A program made the translations under genes and the position numbers. From Candidatus Zhuqueibacterota bacterium (GTDB lineage Bacteria > Zhuqueibacterota > Zhuqueibacteria > Oceanimicrobiales > Oceanimicrobiaceae), in contig JAABYK010000478.1 of assembly GCA_011775825.1 (NCBI GenBank), positions 24,169-30,770 of the forward strand: 6,602 nt of DNA, written 5' to 3'. Position 1 is the first letter of the stretch, and every line of letters begins with the position of its first letter. The notes under the pieces were generated by a model. That model was not told the DNA's origin and did not search any database. It worked only from the letters and a program-made list of their open reading frames with translations. Below, one piece after another: positions 5,987 through 6,602 of this stretch.

Positions 5987-6015
5987 TTGACTTAAGCGCA
6001 AAGATTGAATATCTT
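5987..6015 (+). promoter_or_regulatory. Sigma70-type promoter for the YhhN-family gene
   Basis: TTGACT (5987-5992) and TATCTT (6010-6015) are 17 bp apart, the same -10 hexamer and spacing as the promoter before the sulfotransferase-like gene. The predicted start near 6022 gives a leader of about 54 nt, and the element sits just after a terminator, where a new promoter is expected. Confidence 0.45.
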
Positions 6016-6075
6016 CAGTTTGTTCTGTTTGCAGGTGAAGGCGAACTGACCCTCAATCAAACTCCGAATTCGTGA

Positions 6076-6602
6076 ATGCTCATTAAAGTTCTAACTTTTT
6101 TGACAGCGGCCTGCGCTTATTTCTACATCAGGGCTGAAAATCGCGGCTCTCAAATCGGCGTTTATTTATCCAAACCTCTCACAGTCCTATCGATCATCGC
6201 CATCGCTTTGCTCATCGATAACCCCATTTCATCTTTTTACAAGTACCTGATTATTTTGGGATTGGTATTTTCCCTATTTGGAGATATCTTTCTAATGTTG
6301 CCCTCGGATCATTTCCTGGCCGGTTTATTGATCTTCTTGATCACCCATCTGTTTTACAGCGCCGCTTTTGCATTTACGAGTGAATTTCATTATACTTGGT
6401 ATTCATTGGTCGGGTTTGTGGTTCTCTATGCCACAGGCAGAATCCTATTTGCAATCCTGAAACCGCACTTAGGGAATTTTAGGCTGCTGGTGCTCGTTTA
6501 TATGATAGTGATTCTCACCATGAGTTGGCTGGCGTTCAACCGGTGGTTAAGTACTGAGCACCACGCCAGTTTGTTGGCATTTGCGGGCGCGCTTTTCTTT
6601 TT
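6076..6602 (+). CDS. YhhN/TMEM86 (lysoplasmalogenase-like) membrane protein, 3'-truncated
   Basis: An open frame from ATG 6076 runs 175 codons to the window edge without a stop. It encodes a strongly hydrophobic polytopic protein. Landmarks of the YhhN/TMEM86 family are SKPLT (residues 32-36), FGDIFLMLP (68-76) with Asp70, and FLAGLLIFLITHLFY (80-94). The frame then continues through further membrane segments with an ATGR loop and a YMIVILTMSW helix, and breaks off at AGALFF, where relatives continue 'SD'. Animal TMEM86 proteins hydrolyse the vinyl ether of lysoplasmalogens; the role of bacterial YhhN proteins is less certain. A TGA immediately precedes the ATG in frame, so no longer start exists. 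No clear Shine-Dalgarno is visible. A promoter lies about 60 nt upstream. Roughly the last 30-40 residues are probably missing. Confidence 0.85.
   Translation, partial: MLIKVLTFLTAACAYFYIRAENRGSQIGVYLSKPLTVLSIIAIALLIDNPISSFYKYLIILGLVFSLFGDIFLMLPSDHFLAGLLIFLITHLFYSAAFAFTSEFHYTWYSLVGFVVLYATGRILFAILKPHLGNFRLLVLVYMIVILTMSWLAFNRWLSTEHHASLLAFAGALFF

Overview
This is an ordinary-looking bacterial chromosome segment with moderate G+C. Every well-supported gene is on the + strand. A lipoprotein-like signal peptide on a PafA-type phosphatase and a YhhN-family membrane protein fit a Gram-negative-like environmental bacterium. The sequence alone does not fix the phylum. I found no tRNA, rRNA, CRISPR array, intact transposon or phage genes, and no convincing undescribed multi-gene system.

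Layout: (1) 1-165 is the C-terminal end of a class I SAM-dependent methyltransferase. (2) 166-627 is a 462-nt stretch with no recognisable gene; it holds a small degenerate CACNGAG periodic repeat (229-263). (3) 628-2301 encodes a secreted PafA-type alkaline phosphatase with a full set of metal-binding and phosphate-binding residues. It is followed after 54 nt by a classical short-chain dehydrogenase/reductase (2356-3117), probably co-transcribed. (4) 3210-3479 is a small dimeric alpha/beta-barrel (antibiotic-biosynthesis-monooxygenase-like) gene interrupted by an in-frame TAG at codon 9. Immediately after it is a short fragment that looks like the N-terminus of a four-helix-bundle (23S rRNA intervening-sequence) protein. 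(5) 3793-4005 is a cold-shock protein gene with its own promoter, a leader of about 100 nt with competing dyads, a near-perfect Shine-Dalgarno and a strong intrinsic terminator. (6) 4177-5115 is an AEC-family permease. (7) 5316-5891 is a compact PAPS-type sulfotransferase-like gene with its own promoter and terminator. (8) 6076 to the window end is a 3'-truncated YhhN/TMEM86 (lysoplasmalogenase-family) membrane protein.

Except for the phosphatase-dehydrogenase pair, the genes look like independent transcription units. Two intrinsic terminators (after csp and after the sulfotransferase) and promoter-like sequences before csp, the sulfotransferase and yhhN support this. No shared pathway is evident. 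The most interesting points are the single nonsense codon in an otherwise intact small gene, the two small remnants of element types common in environmental genomes, and the structured csp leader.
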